This document shows, piece after piece, positions 1 to 7,712 of a DNA stretch of 64,000 nucleotides. Location: assembly GCF_900105245.1 (NCBI RefSeq), contig NZ_FNSZ01000001.1, positions 6,756,001 through 6,820,000 of the forward strand, read 5' to 3'. This DNA is from Streptomyces sp. 1222.5. Lineage in GTDB: Bacteria; Actinomycetota; Actinomycetes; Streptomycetales; Streptomycetaceae. The notes under the pieces were generated by a model, which worked only from the letters and a program-made list of their open reading frames with translations, was not told where the DNA came from and searched no databases. The position numbers and the translations under genes are program-made. Numbering within the stretch: the stretch's first letter is position 1; the number at the start of each line of letters is the position of its first letter.

Positions 1-629
1 TCCTGCCGAGCGCCGACCTCGCCAAGGCGGTCAACGTCGGCGTCGCCAACGTGATGTCCAACTCCGGCCAGACGTGCAGCGCCTGGACCCGCATGCTGGT
101 CCACCGCGACCGGTACGACGAGGCCGTCGAGCTGGCCGCGGCCGCCGCCGCGAAGTACGGCGACCGCATCGGTCCGGTGGTGAGCGCCGGGCAGCAGGCC
201 CGGGTGCGCGGTTACATCGAGAAGGGTGTCGCCGAGGGTGCCCGCCTCGTCGCCGGCGGCCCCGACTCCCCGCGCGAGAAGGGCTACTTCGTCGACCCGA
301 CGGTCCTCGCCGACGTCACCCCGGAGATGACCGTCGCCCAGGAGGAGATCTTCGGCCCGGTCCTCACCGTCCTGCGCTACGAGGACGAGGAGGACGCCCT
401 GCGCATCGCCAACGGCACGGTGTACGGCCTCGCGGGCGCCGTGTGGGCCGCGGACGAGGCCGAGGCCGTCGCCTTCGCCCGGCGCATGGACACCGGCCAG
501 GTCGACATCAACGGCGGCCGGTTCAACCCCCTCGCGCCCTTCGGCGGCTACAAGCAGTCGGGCGTGGGCCGGGAACTCGGCGCGCACGGCCTCACCGAGT
601 ACCTCCAGACCAAATCCCTCCAGTTCTAA
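1..629 (+). CDS. Aldehyde dehydrogenase family protein, C-terminal part (cut by window edge)
   Basis: NAD(P)-dependent aldehyde dehydrogenase oxidising an aldehyde to an acid. Only about the last 209 residues are present; reading starts at codon position 3 and the Rossmann region lies outside the window. The catalytic cysteine sits in SNSGQTCSA (codon 72-74). The family motifs EEIFGPVL and PFGGYKQSGVGRE follow near the C-terminus. The stop TAA lies 16 bp before the alcohol dehydrogenase start, so the two genes form an operon that could oxidise an alcohol through the aldehyde to the acid. The substrate cannot be read from the sequence. Confidence 0.93.
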   Translation, partial: LPSADLAKAVNVGVANVMSNSGQTCSAWTRMLVHRDRYDEAVELAAAAAAKYGDRIGPVVSAGQQARVRGYIEKGVAEGARLVAGGPDSPREKGYFVDPTVLADVTPEMTVAQEEIFGPVLTVLRYEDEEDALRIANGTVYGLAGAVWAADEAEAVAFARRMDTGQVDINGGRFNPLAPFGGYKQSGVGRELGAHGLTEYLQTKSLQF

Positions 630-645
630 GAGGAGTCCGTCCGTC

Positions 646-1728
646 ATGGCCGTACGTGCCGCCGTCCTGCCCGCCATCGGCGCCCCCCTGGAGATCACCG
701 GGATCGAGCTGCCGGCCCCCGGCCCCGGGCAGGTCCGGGTCCGCCTCGCCGCCGCCGGCGTCTGCCACTCCGACCTGTCCCTGACCAACGGCACCATGCG
801 GGTGCCGGTGCCGGCCGTCCTCGGCCACGAGGGCGCCGGCACGGTCGTCGCCGTGGGGGAGGGCGTCCCCCACCTCGCACCCGGTGACCCGGTCGTCCTC
901 AACTGGGCGCCCTCCTGCGGCACCTGCCACGCCTGCGCGCTGGGTGAGGTGTGGCTGTGCGCCAACGCGATGAACGGCGCCGCCGCCGTCCACGCCCGCA
1001 CCACCGACGGCACCGAACTGCGCCCCGGGCTGAACGTGGCCGCGTTCGCCGAGGAGACCGTGGTCTCCGCGTCCTGCGTGCTGCCCCTCCCGGAGGGCGT
1101 GCCGCTCACCGACGCTGCCCTCCTCGGCTGCGCCGTCCTCACCGGCTACGGAGCCGTCCACAACGCGGCGCGGGTCCGGCCCGGCGAGACGGTCGCCGTG
1201 TTCGGCGTCGGCGGGGTCGGCCTCGCCACCCTCCAGGCGGCCCGGATCGCCGGCGCGTCCCGCATCGTCGCCGTCGACGTCTCGCCCGAGAAGGAGGAGC
1301 TGGCCCGCGCGGCCGGCGCCACCGACTACGTCCTCGCCTCCGAGGGCACCCCGCGCGAGATCCGCTCTCTCACCGGCAAGCAGGGCGTCGACGTCGCCGT
1401 GGAGTGCGTGGGCCGCGCCGTCAGCATCCGCGCGGCCTGGGAGTCCACCCGCCGGGGCGGCCGTACGACGGTCGTGGGCATCGGCGGCAAGGACCAGCAG
1501 GTCACCTTCAACGCCCTGGAGCTCTTCCACTGGGGCCGCACCCTGTCCGGCTGCGTGTACGGCAACACCGACCCGGCCCGCGACCTGCCCGTGCTCGCCG
1601 CTCATGTGCGCGAGGGGCGCCTGGACCTCTCCGCGCTGGTCACCGAACGCATCGGCCTGGAGGGCATCCCGGCCGCCTTCGAGAACATGCTCGCGGGCAA
1701 GGGCGGCCGGGCGCTGGTCGTCTTCTGA
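646..1728 (+). CDS. Zinc-dependent alcohol dehydrogenase (MDR superfamily)
   Basis: Cytoplasmic 360-aa medium-chain dehydrogenase. Catalytic zinc ligands are visible in GVCHSDLS and GHEGAG. The structural-zinc cysteine cluster is CGTCHACALGEVWLC, and the nucleotide-binding glycine motif is GVGGVGLATLQ near residue 185. ATG 646 follows an AAGAGGAG ribosome site just after the upstream stop. The 16-bp gap to the aldehyde dehydrogenase implies co-transcription and a sequential alcohol to acid oxidation. Length is normal for class III-like bacterial ADHs. The physiological alcohol is unknown. Confidence 0.9.
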   Translation: MAVRAAVLPAIGAPLEITGIELPAPGPGQVRVRLAAAGVCHSDLSLTNGTMRVPVPAVLGHEGAGTVVAVGEGVPHLAPGDPVVLNWAPSCGTCHACALGEVWLCANAMNGAAAVHARTTDGTELRPGLNVAAFAEETVVSASCVLPLPEGVPLTDAALLGCAVLTGYGAVHNAARVRPGETVAVFGVGGVGLATLQAARIAGASRIVAVDVSPEKEELARAAGATDYVLASEGTPREIRSLTGKQGVDVAVECVGRAVSIRAAWESTRRGGRTTVVGIGGKDQQVTFNALELFHWGRTLSGCVYGNTDPARDLPVLAAHVREGRLDLSALVTERIGLEGIPAAFENMLAGKGGRALVVF

Positions 1729-1731
1729 CGC

Positions 1732-2670
1732 TCAGGGCACCTTCTCGGGTCGCGGCTCCCCGGCCGCGACCCGGGTCGAGGGGCCACCGCGCGCCCGGGA
1801 CCGCGACACCGCCACGCCCGCCAGACACAGCACGCCGCCCGCCAGGGTGAGGACCCCCGGTACCTCGCCGAGCGCCAGCCACGACATCAGCACCACCAAC
1901 GCGGGCACGGCGTACGTCGTCGCGCCCATCCGGCTGGCGGTGGTGCGGGCGAGGGCGTAGGCCCAGGTGGTGAAGGCGAGAGCGGTGGGGAAGACACCCA
2001 GGTAGACCATGTTCAGGGTCGCCGGCAGGGGGGCGCGGGCGGCCTCGTGCACCAGCTGCCCGGCGAAGGGCAGGCAGGCCACCGCGCCCACCAGGCACCC
2101 GAACGTCGTCACCTGCAACGCGCTCGCGCTGCCCAGGGCGGGCTTCTGCGCGACGACACCCGAGGCGTAGGCCACGGCCGCGAGCAGGCACAGCGCCACA
2201 CCGAGCAGCGAGGACCCGCCGCCGCCCGACATCGACAGCCCCACGGTCACCGCGCCCGCGAACGACACCGCCATGCCCGCGAGCAGTCTCGGCGGCATCG
2301 GATCCCCGAGCAGCCGCGAGCCCAGCAGGGCGATCAGCAGCGGGCCGATGTTCACGACCAGGGCCGCCGTCCCCGCGTCCACCTGCTGCTCGCCCCAGTT
2401 CAGGACGACCATGTAGAACCCGAACCACAGCAGCCCGGAGAGCAGGATCCCCCGCCAGGCGGCCCTGGGCGGCAGTCCTCCCCTGCGTACGGTCCAGATG
2501 ACCCCCAGGGCGAGGGCGCCGGACGCCAGCCGGCCGAGGGCCAGGGCGCCGGGGGAGTAGGCGCTGCCCGCACTCCGGATCGACACGAAGGCGGAGGCCC
2601 ACAGGACGACGGTGAGGGCTGCGGCGCCGGTGGCGAGTATGTGCGGACGGTTCCGGTCGAGCTTCATCAT
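1732..2670 (-). CDS. EamA/DMT-family transporter
   Basis: Inner-membrane protein of 312 aa with about ten hydrophobic helices arranged as two EamA repeats, typical of drug/metabolite exporters. It converges on the alcohol dehydrogenase gene with a 3-bp gap. Two ATG codons stand in tandem (2670 and 2667); a GGGAG box sits just upstream, and the second ATG has the better spacing. The C-terminal tail is Arg/Gly-rich and cytoplasmic. The transported substrate cannot be predicted. Confidence 0.85.
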   Translation of the reverse strand: MMKLDRNRPHILATGAAALTVVLWASAFVSIRSAGSAYSPGALALGRLASGALALGVIWTVRRGGLPPRAAWRGILLSGLLWFGFYMVVLNWGEQQVDAGTAALVVNIGPLLIALLGSRLLGDPMPPRLLAGMAVSFAGAVTVGLSMSGGGGSSLLGVALCLLAAVAYASGVVAQKPALGSASALQVTTFGCLVGAVACLPFAGQLVHEAARAPLPATLNMVYLGVFPTALAFTTWAYALARTTASRMGATTYAVPALVVLMSWLALGEVPGVLTLAGGVLCLAGVAVSRSRARGGPSTRVAAGEPRPEKVP

Positions 2671-2760
2671 GCTCCCGAGGCTAGACAGACGTCAGAACAG
2701 CAGGCTGGCGGAATCCGGACACCTGCCCGCCGAGCCGCGCGAGGGTGGGACAGAACCATC

Positions 2761-2794
2761 ACAGGGGCGCGAGGAACCGCGCGACCGGCCACAA
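2761..2794 (-). repeat. Copy of dispersed intergenic GC repeat
   Basis: Read on the minus strand this matches the motif GGTCGCGCGGTTCC..GCGCCCC, which also occurs near 7629, 15973, 33462 and 63738, always between genes. This copy lies in the 173-bp gap between the DMT transporter and the ArsR gene. Its companion hairpin arm is weak here. Confidence 0.7.
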
Positions 2795-2843
2795 CGCCCC
2801 CGCACCCGACACACCACCGGAACTTCCGTCCCCGTGGCCGCGC

Positions 2844-3569
2844 TCACCGCAGGTCACCGGGCGCGATGCCCAGCAGGGCCGACAGCGCCCGCTCTCCTGA
2901 GGGAGTCACCTTCACCGCCCGCTCCGAGCCGATCCGGACGCACCACCCGGCGGCCAGCGCGTGCCCGCACAGCGCCGCCCCCGCCACCCCGGCGAGATGA
3001 GGCCGCCGCTCGGTCCAGTCGAGGCACGCCCGGGCCACGGGGCGCCGGCCCGAGCGGTCGAGGGAGATGCCCGCCGCGTCGAACCACTCCGTCCCCGCGT
3101 CCGTCAGCGCGAACCCCGTGTCCTGCCGCAGCAGCCCCCGCCGGGTCAGCGCGTCCGTGACCGCGATGCCCAGCCGCCCGGCGAGATGGTCGTAACAGGT
3201 GCGGCCCCGGGCCATGGCGGAGCCGGCACTCGACTCGCGCAGCGTCCGGGGCGGGCGCCGGACGTTCCGGGCCGGCACCTGCGCGACGAGGTCCTCGACG
3301 AGCTGCGCCACGCGCGCGTCGGCCAGCCGTACGTACCGGTGCCGGCCCTGCCGTTCCTCGGTGAGCAGGCCGCCGGCCACCAGCTTGCCCAGGTGCTCGC
3401 TCAGCGTGGAGGCGGCGACACCGGCCTGCCGGGCCAGCTCCCCGGCGGTCCAGGCCCGCCCGTCGAGCAGCGCGAGCAGACAGGCGGCCCGGGTCTCGTC
3501 CGCGACCAGCGCGGCGAAGGCGGCGAGGGCCGCCGCCCGGGAGTCCCTGGCGGAGTCCTTGGTGGTCAT
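2844..3569 (-). CDS. ArsR/HTH_20-type winged-helix regulator
   Basis: DNA-binding repressor-type protein of 241 aa. Residues about 10-80 form an ArsR-like winged helix (ADETRAACLLALLDGR, then ELARQAGVAASTLSEHLGKL). A long C-terminal region of unknown ligand preference follows. ATG 3569 is chosen because the fold begins right there; an in-frame ATG at 3632 would overlap the upstream TetR gene by 8 bp. There is no cysteine metal-binding motif in the recognition helix, so a metal sensor role is not supported. Its target is unknown. Confidence 0.8.
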   Translation of the reverse strand: MTTKDSARDSRAAALAAFAALVADETRAACLLALLDGRAWTAGELARQAGVAASTLSEHLGKLVAGGLLTEERQGRHRYVRLADARVAQLVEDLVAQVPARNVRRPPRTLRESSAGSAMARGRTCYDHLAGRLGIAVTDALTRRGLLRQDTGFALTDAGTEWFDAAGISLDRSGRRPVARACLDWTERRPHLAGVAGAALCGHALAAGWCVRIGSERAVKVTPSGERALSALLGIAPGDLR

Positions 3570-3624
3570 GGACCCAGCATGCGACACCGTCGCTTCGGCG
3601 CACACCGAAGTGCCGGAGGCCGGC

Positions 3625-4266
3625 TCACGCACTCTCCCGTGCCTGTTCGTACTGCTGCGCCAGCCCGTCGAGCAAGGCGCTCAGCCCCGTCTCGAAGGCG
3701 CGCTCGTCGATCTTCTCCTGCTGCTCGGAGAGCAGATGGGCCTGGCCGAGGTGCGGGTAGTCGGCGGGGTCGTACGCGCTCGCGTCGTCGACGAAGCCCC
3801 CGGCGAACGAACCGAGCGCGGAGCCCATGATGAAGTACCGCATCAGCGCGCCGATGGAGGTCGCCTGCGCCGGTGGCCAGCCCGCGTCGACCATCGCGCC
3901 GTACACCGCGTCGGCGAGCCGCAGGGCGGCGGGGCGGCGGCCCGGGCCCCGGGCGAGGACCGGGACGATGTTCGGGTGGTCGCGCAGGGCGGCCCGGTAG
4001 GAGACCGCCCAGTCGTGCAGCGCGGTCCGCCACTCCCGGCCGTCCTCGAACATCGACAGGTCCACCAGACCGCTGACCGAGTCGGCGACCGCCTCCAGGA
4101 TCTCGTCCTTGGTGCGGAAGTGGTTGTAGAGCGAGGGTCCGCTGACCCCCAGCTCGGCGGCGAGCCGACGGGTGGAGACGGCCGCCAGGCCCTCCCGGTC
4201 CACGAGTTCCCGTGCCGTCTGGACGATCCGGTCGGTGCTGAGGAGGGGCTTGCGCGGTCGGGCCAT
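3625..4266 (-). CDS. TetR-family repressor, divergent to acyl-CoA dehydrogenase
   Basis: A 213-aa TetR regulator with an N-terminal helix-turn-helix (RRLAAELGVSGPSLYNHFRTKDEIL) and a TetR_C-like effector domain. ATG 4266 begins the canonical MARPRKPLL and is preferred over the upstream ATG at 4335. The gene is divergent from an acyl-CoA dehydrogenase, and a near-perfect inverted repeat at 4293-4311 lies between them. Autoregulation and control of the dehydrogenase are therefore likely. The inducer is probably an acyl-CoA or a related small molecule (inference). Confidence 0.88.
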   Translation of the reverse strand: MARPRKPLLSTDRIVQTARELVDREGLAAVSTRRLAAELGVSGPSLYNHFRTKDEILEAVADSVSGLVDLSMFEDGREWRTALHDWAVSYRAALRDHPNIVPVLARGPGRRPAALRLADAVYGAMVDAGWPPAQATSIGALMRYFIMGSALGSFAGGFVDDASAYDPADYPHLGQAHLLSEQQEKIDERAFETGLSALLDGLAQQYEQARESA

Positions 4267-4292
4267 GGCGCACATAGTAGGGCTGCGACTGG

Positions 4293-4311
4293 AAACTAGC
4301 AGTGCTAATTT
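4293..4311. promoter_or_regulatory. Probable TetR operator (inverted repeat)
   Basis: AAACTAGCAGTGCTAATTT is a 9+1+9 inverted repeat with one mismatched pair. It lies 26 bp upstream of the TetR ATG and about 41 bp upstream of the GTG start of the divergent acyl-CoA dehydrogenase, the normal place and shape for a TetR-family operator. Confidence 0.75.
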
Positions 4312-4352
4312 AAATGTACGGCTTTCAAGATCCATCTGTGTGGGGTGATCTC

Positions 4353-5507
4353 GTGGTGAACCTGGGGCTCGACGAGGAGCAGGCGGCCGTACGGCGGCTC
4401 GCCCGGGACTTCGTGCAACGGGAGATCGCCCCCCACGTGGTCGCCTGGGACCGCGCCGAGGAGGTCGACCGGGGCATCGTGAAGAAGCTCGGCGAGGTCG
4501 GCTTCCTCGGTCTCACCGTCGCCGAGGAGTACGGCGGCTCCGGCGGCGACCACCTGTCGTACTGCCTGGTCACCGAGGAGCTCGGGCGCGGGGACTCGTC
4601 GGTCCGCGGAATCGTCTCCGTCTCCCTCGGCCTCGTCGCCAAGACGATCGCCGCCTGGGGGAGCGAGGAGCAGAAGCGGCGCTGGCTGCCCGGGCTGACC
4701 GCCGGCGATTACGTGGGCTGCTTCGGCCTCACCGAGCCGGGCACGGGCTCCGACGCGGGCAGCCTCACCACCCGGGCCGTCCGCGACGGCGACGAGTACG
4801 TCGTCAACGGCTCGAAGATGTTCATCACGAACGGGACCTGGGCGGACGTCGTCCTGCTCTTCGCCCGTTCCACCGACGCCCCCGGGCACAAGGGCGTGTC
4901 CGCCTTCCTGGTGCCCACCGACACCCCCGGGCTCACCCGCCGCACCGTGCACGGCAAGCTCGGCCTGCGCGGCCAGGCCACCGCCGAACTGGTCCTGGAG
5001 GACGTCCGGGTGCCCGCCTCCACGATGCTGGGCGCGGAGGGCAAGGGCTTCTCCGTGGCGATGTCCGCGCTCGCCAAGGGGCGCATGTCGGTGGCCGCGG
5101 GCTGCGTCGGCATCGCCCAGGCCGCGCTGGACGCGGCCGTCGGGTACGCCGGTGAGCGCGAGCAGTTCGGCAGGCCGATCGCCCACCACCAGCTGGTGCA
5201 GGAGCTGATCAGCGACATCGCGGTCGACGTCGACGCGGCCCGGCTGCTGACCTGGCGGGTCGCCGACCTGATCGACCGCGGTGAGCCCTTCGCGGTCGAG
5301 TCCTCCAAGGCCAAGCTGTTCGCCTCCGAGGCCGCCGTCCGTGCCGCCAACAACGCCCTCCAGGTCTTCGGCGGCTACGGCTACATCGACGAGTACCCGG
5401 TCGGCAAACTCCTGCGCGACGCCCGTGTGATGACCCTGTACGAGGGCACCAGCCAGATCCAGAAGCTGCTCATCGGCCGTGCGCTGACCGGGGTTTCGGC
5501 CTTCTGA
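4353..5507 (+). CDS. Acyl-CoA dehydrogenase
   Basis: FAD-dependent alpha,beta-dehydrogenation of an acyl-CoA thioester, passing electrons to ETF. The family signatures FGLTEPGTGSDAGS and FGGYGYIDEYPVGKLLRD are present, and the catalytic-base motif YEGTSQIQ keeps its glutamate. Length 384 aa is standard. GTG 4353 (or GTG 4356) is chosen because GGGGTGATC just upstream matches the extended anti-Shine-Dalgarno complement. An in-frame ATG at 4314 has no ribosome site and abuts the operator. Chain-length specificity is unknown. Confidence 0.9.
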   Translation: MVNLGLDEEQAAVRRLARDFVQREIAPHVVAWDRAEEVDRGIVKKLGEVGFLGLTVAEEYGGSGGDHLSYCLVTEELGRGDSSVRGIVSVSLGLVAKTIAAWGSEEQKRRWLPGLTAGDYVGCFGLTEPGTGSDAGSLTTRAVRDGDEYVVNGSKMFITNGTWADVVLLFARSTDAPGHKGVSAFLVPTDTPGLTRRTVHGKLGLRGQATAELVLEDVRVPASTMLGAEGKGFSVAMSALAKGRMSVAAGCVGIAQAALDAAVGYAGEREQFGRPIAHHQLVQELISDIAVDVDAARLLTWRVADLIDRGEPFAVESSKAKLFASEAAVRAANNALQVFGGYGYIDEYPVGKLLRDARVMTLYEGTSQIQKLLIGRALTGVSAF

Positions 5508-5525
5508 GTACCAGCCTGAGTATTC

Positions 5526-5555
5526 CGGCGGATGTGGCGCGGACCACGTCCGCCG
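5526..5555. terminator. Stem-loop after acyl-CoA dehydrogenase
   Basis: Arms CGGCGGATGTGG and CCACGTCCGCCG (12 bp with one G-U pair) enclose a 6-nt loop 18 nt after the dehydrogenase stop. There is no U-tract, as is usual for Streptomyces terminators. Confidence 0.55.
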
Positions 5556-5567
5556 ATCCTGGACGGC

Positions 5568-5813
5568 ATGAGCGAGACAGCGGACAAGTCCCAGAACACG
5601 GCGGCCTTCTACGGCCAGGCCGTCGCATCCTTCGCCGTCGCCATGGCCGCGACGGCCATCGGCATCTTCAAACTCCACGCGGACGCCTGGGTCCGGGCCT
5701 TCCTCGGCATCGCCGTCCTGTACCTGGTCACGTCCGCCTTCACGCTGGCGAAGGTGATCCGGGACCGGCAGGACGGCGCACGGCGGGCGTACAACCCCTT
5801 CGAGAAACTCTGA
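5568..5813 (+). CDS. YiaA/YiaB-type two-helix membrane protein
   Basis: Small inner-membrane protein of 81 aa with two hydrophobic helices (AVASFAVAMAATAIGIF and AFLGIAVLYLVTSAFTLA) joined by a short loop, then a basic cytoplasmic tail ending NPFEKL. This is the layout of the YiaAB domain. ATG 5568 starts the conserved region; the upstream in-frame extension falls inside the preceding stem-loop. Function of the family is not established. Confidence 0.75.
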   Translation: MSETADKSQNTAAFYGQAVASFAVAMAATAIGIFKLHADAWVRAFLGIAVLYLVTSAFTLAKVIRDRQDGARRAYNPFEKL

Positions 5814-5842
5814 GCCTCCGGCGGCGCCGGTGGGCGATCGGA

Positions 5843-5858
5843 CTAAGCGCTCGCTCAC
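5843..5858. promoter_or_regulatory. Candidate operator of the TetR gene at 5907
   Basis: CTAAGCGCTCGCTCAC is an imperfect inverted repeat that aligns with the perfect repeat CTAAGCAACTGCTTAG at 7021-7036. It is just upstream of a -10-like TATGGT at 5868-5873, so a bound repressor would block the promoter of the TetR gene. Confidence 0.6.
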
Positions 5859-5906
5859 CATCAGCGGTATGGTGGTGCTCCTGTGACCGAGAGGGGCCAA
5901 CGAGCG

Positions 5907-6530
5907 ATGAGTACGGCGGAGGAGACGACCGGCGGCGAAGTGGAGCCGTGGGAAGAGGTCACCCCTGACGCGGCCCGGCGTCTGCTCGTCGCCGCCGTGG
6001 AGGCCTTCGCCGAGCGCGGCTACCACGCGACGACGACCCGGGACATCGCGGGCCGCGCCGGCATGAGCCCGGCCGCGCTCTACATCCACTACAAGACCAA
6101 GGAAGAGCTGCTCCACCGGATCAGCCGCATCGGCCACGACAAGGCCCTCGACATCCTGCGCACCGCGGCGGGGCGCGAGGGCAGTGCCCGGGAGCGGCTG
6201 GCCGACGCCGTCAGCTCCTTCGTCCGCTGGCACGCGGGACGGCGCACCACCGCCCGGGTCGTTCAGTACGAACTCGACGCCCTCGGTCCCGAGGCCCGTG
6301 CCGAGATCGTCGCGCTGCGTCGCCAGGTGGACGCCGAGGTCCGCGGGATCATCGAGGACGGCGTGGCCGCGGGCGAGTTCGACGTGCCGGACGTACAGGG
6401 CACCACGCTCGCGGTGCTCTCCCTGTGCATCGACGTGGCCCGCTGGTTCACCGTGAACGGCCCGCGCACCCCGGAGCAGGTCGGCGCGCTCTACGCCGAC
6501 CTCGTGCTCCGGATGGTGGGCGCCGGGTAG
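5907..6530 (+). CDS. TetR-family regulator, paired with MaoC dehydratase
   Basis: A 207-aa TetR regulator with an N-terminal HTH (TTRDIAGRAGMSPAALYIHYKTKEELL) and a helical ligand domain. ATG 5907 has a GAGAGGGG ribosome site; a GTG at 5883 is in frame and could be used by a leaderless transcript. It converges with the MaoC gene (4-bp gap), and similar palindromes lie upstream of both genes. It therefore probably represses itself and the MaoC gene in response to an acyl-CoA (inference). Confidence 0.88.
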   Translation: MSTAEETTGGEVEPWEEVTPDAARRLLVAAVEAFAERGYHATTTRDIAGRAGMSPAALYIHYKTKEELLHRISRIGHDKALDILRTAAGREGSARERLADAVSSFVRWHAGRRTTARVVQYELDALGPEARAEIVALRRQVDAEVRGIIEDGVAAGEFDVPDVQGTTLAVLSLCIDVARWFTVNGPRTPEQVGALYADLVLRMVGAG

Positions 6531-6534
6531 GTCC

Positions 6535-6996
6535 TCAGAAGTAGTACCGGGCCACCGACTCCGCGACGCAGACCGGCTTGTCGCCGCCCTCGCGCTCGAC
6601 GGTGAAGGCGACGCTCACCTGCACACCGCCGGCGACCTCTTCGACGCCGGTGATCGTGGCGGTCGAGCGCAGCCGGGAGCCGACCGGGACGGGGGCGGGG
6701 AAGCGGACCTTGTTCGTGCCGTAGTTGACGCCCATCCGCACGCCTTCGACGCTGATCAGCTGCGGGCCGAACAGCGGCAGCAGGGAGAGCGTCAGGTAGC
6801 CGTGCGCGATCGTGGTCCCGAACGGACCCGCCGCGGCCTTCTCCGGGTCCACGTGGATCCACTGGTGGTCCCCGGTGGCCTCGGCGAACAGGTCGATCCG
6901 CTTCTGGTCGACCTCCAGCCAGTCGGTGTACCCCAGCTGCTCGCCCACGGCCGCCTTCAGCTCGTCGGGGGAGGTGAAGGTCCTCGGTTCTGCCAT
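6535..6996 (-). CDS. MaoC-family (R)-hydratase
   Basis: Hot-dog-fold dehydratase of 153 aa, predicted to hydrate enoyl-CoA or a related thioester. The hydratase-2-like segment FAEATGDHQWIHVDPEKA carries the catalytic Asp and His, and IAHGYLTLSLLPLF follows. ATG 6996 has a ribosome site and lies 25 bp from the operator palindrome at 7021-7036. A role in fatty or branched acyl-CoA metabolism under the neighbouring TetR is inferred. Confidence 0.88.
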   Translation of the reverse strand: MAEPRTFTSPDELKAAVGEQLGYTDWLEVDQKRIDLFAEATGDHQWIHVDPEKAAAGPFGTTIAHGYLTLSLLPLFGPQLISVEGVRMGVNYGTNKVRFPAPVPVGSRLRSTATITGVEEVAGGVQVSVAFTVEREGGDKPVCVAESVARYYF

Positions 6997-7020
6997 GTTC
7001 CCGGCCTCTCGCTCGCGTCT

Positions 7021-7036
7021 CTAAGCAACTGCTTAG
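7021..7036. promoter_or_regulatory. Perfect inverted repeat upstream of MaoC gene, probable TetR operator
   Basis: CTAAGCA-AC-TGCTTAG is a perfect 7+2+7 inverted repeat, 25 bp upstream of the MaoC start and 65 bp upstream of soxR. It shares CTAAGC and GCT with the site at 5843-5858 before the TetR gene. Confidence 0.75.
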
Positions 7037-7100
7037 CATGGTCGGGTGAGGAGTCGATGTCAACGGATCCCGGGACGGCCGGGTGGGTAATCTTTGAGGA

Positions 7101-7559
7101 GTGCCCCAGATTCCCGAGAAGATCCACGAGCTGACCGTCGGCCAGCTGTCCGCGCGCAGCGGCGCCGCCGTATCCGCCCTGCACTTCTACGAGTCCAAGG
7201 GCCTGATCGCCAGCCGTCGCACCACCGGCAACCAGCGCCGGTACGGCCGTGACACCCTGCGCCGGGTCGCCTTCGTCCGGGCGGCCCAGCGGGTCGGCAT
7301 CCCGCTGGCCACGATCCGGGACGCCCTGGCCGAGCTTCCCGAGGAGCGGACGCCGACCCGCGAGGACTGGGCGCGGCTGTCGGAGAAGTGGCGCTCCGAA
7401 CTGGACGAGCGGATCAGGCAGCTGAACCGGCTGCGCGACCACCTCACCGACTGCATCGGCTGCGGCTGCCTGTCCCTGGAGAACTGTGTCCTGTCCAACC
7501 CGGACGACGTGTTCGGCGAACGCCTGACGGGCTCGAGACTGCTGGCGGAGAACCGCTGA
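7101..7559 (+). CDS. soxR: Redox-sensitive MerR-family activator SoxR
   Basis: A 152-aa MerR-type transcription factor. The N-terminal winged helix (TVGQLSARSGAAVSALHFYESKGL) is followed by a dimerisation helix and the SoxR [2Fe-2S] cluster motif CIGCGCLSLENC (CX2CXCX5C, about residues 124-135). In Streptomyces SoxR responds to redox-active natural products. GTG 7101 follows TTGAGGA. No SoxR-type symmetric box was found in the flanking regions, so its targets are probably elsewhere. Confidence 0.92.
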   Translation: MPQIPEKIHELTVGQLSARSGAAVSALHFYESKGLIASRRTTGNQRRYGRDTLRRVAFVRAAQRVGIPLATIRDALAELPEERTPTREDWARLSEKWRSELDERIRQLNRLRDHLTDCIGCGCLSLENCVLSNPDDVFGERLTGSRLLAENR

Positions 7560-7628
7560 GCGCTGCGCCGAGCTGCGCGGCTTCGGCCGGGGTGGGTGCG
7601 GTTCGTCGCCGGGTGCGGGGCGGTCGTG

Positions 7629-7702
7629 GCCGGTCGCGCAGTTCCCCGCGCCCCTTCGGGGCGCGGGGACGGTCGCGCTGGTGCTCGCGCCCCTTCGGGG
7701 CG
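7629..7702 (+). repeat. Dispersed GC repeat with two GCGCCCC-TTC-GGGGCGC hairpins
   Basis: GGCCGGTCGCGCAGTTCCCC is followed by a hairpin with arms CGCGCCCC/GGGGCGCG around a TTC loop. A second copy of the same hairpin lies about 35 bp on. It is located between convergent soxR and the RNA ligase gene and can act as a bidirectional terminator. Related copies occur elsewhere in the window. Confidence 0.8.
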
Positions 7703-7712
7703 CTTGTGGGGG

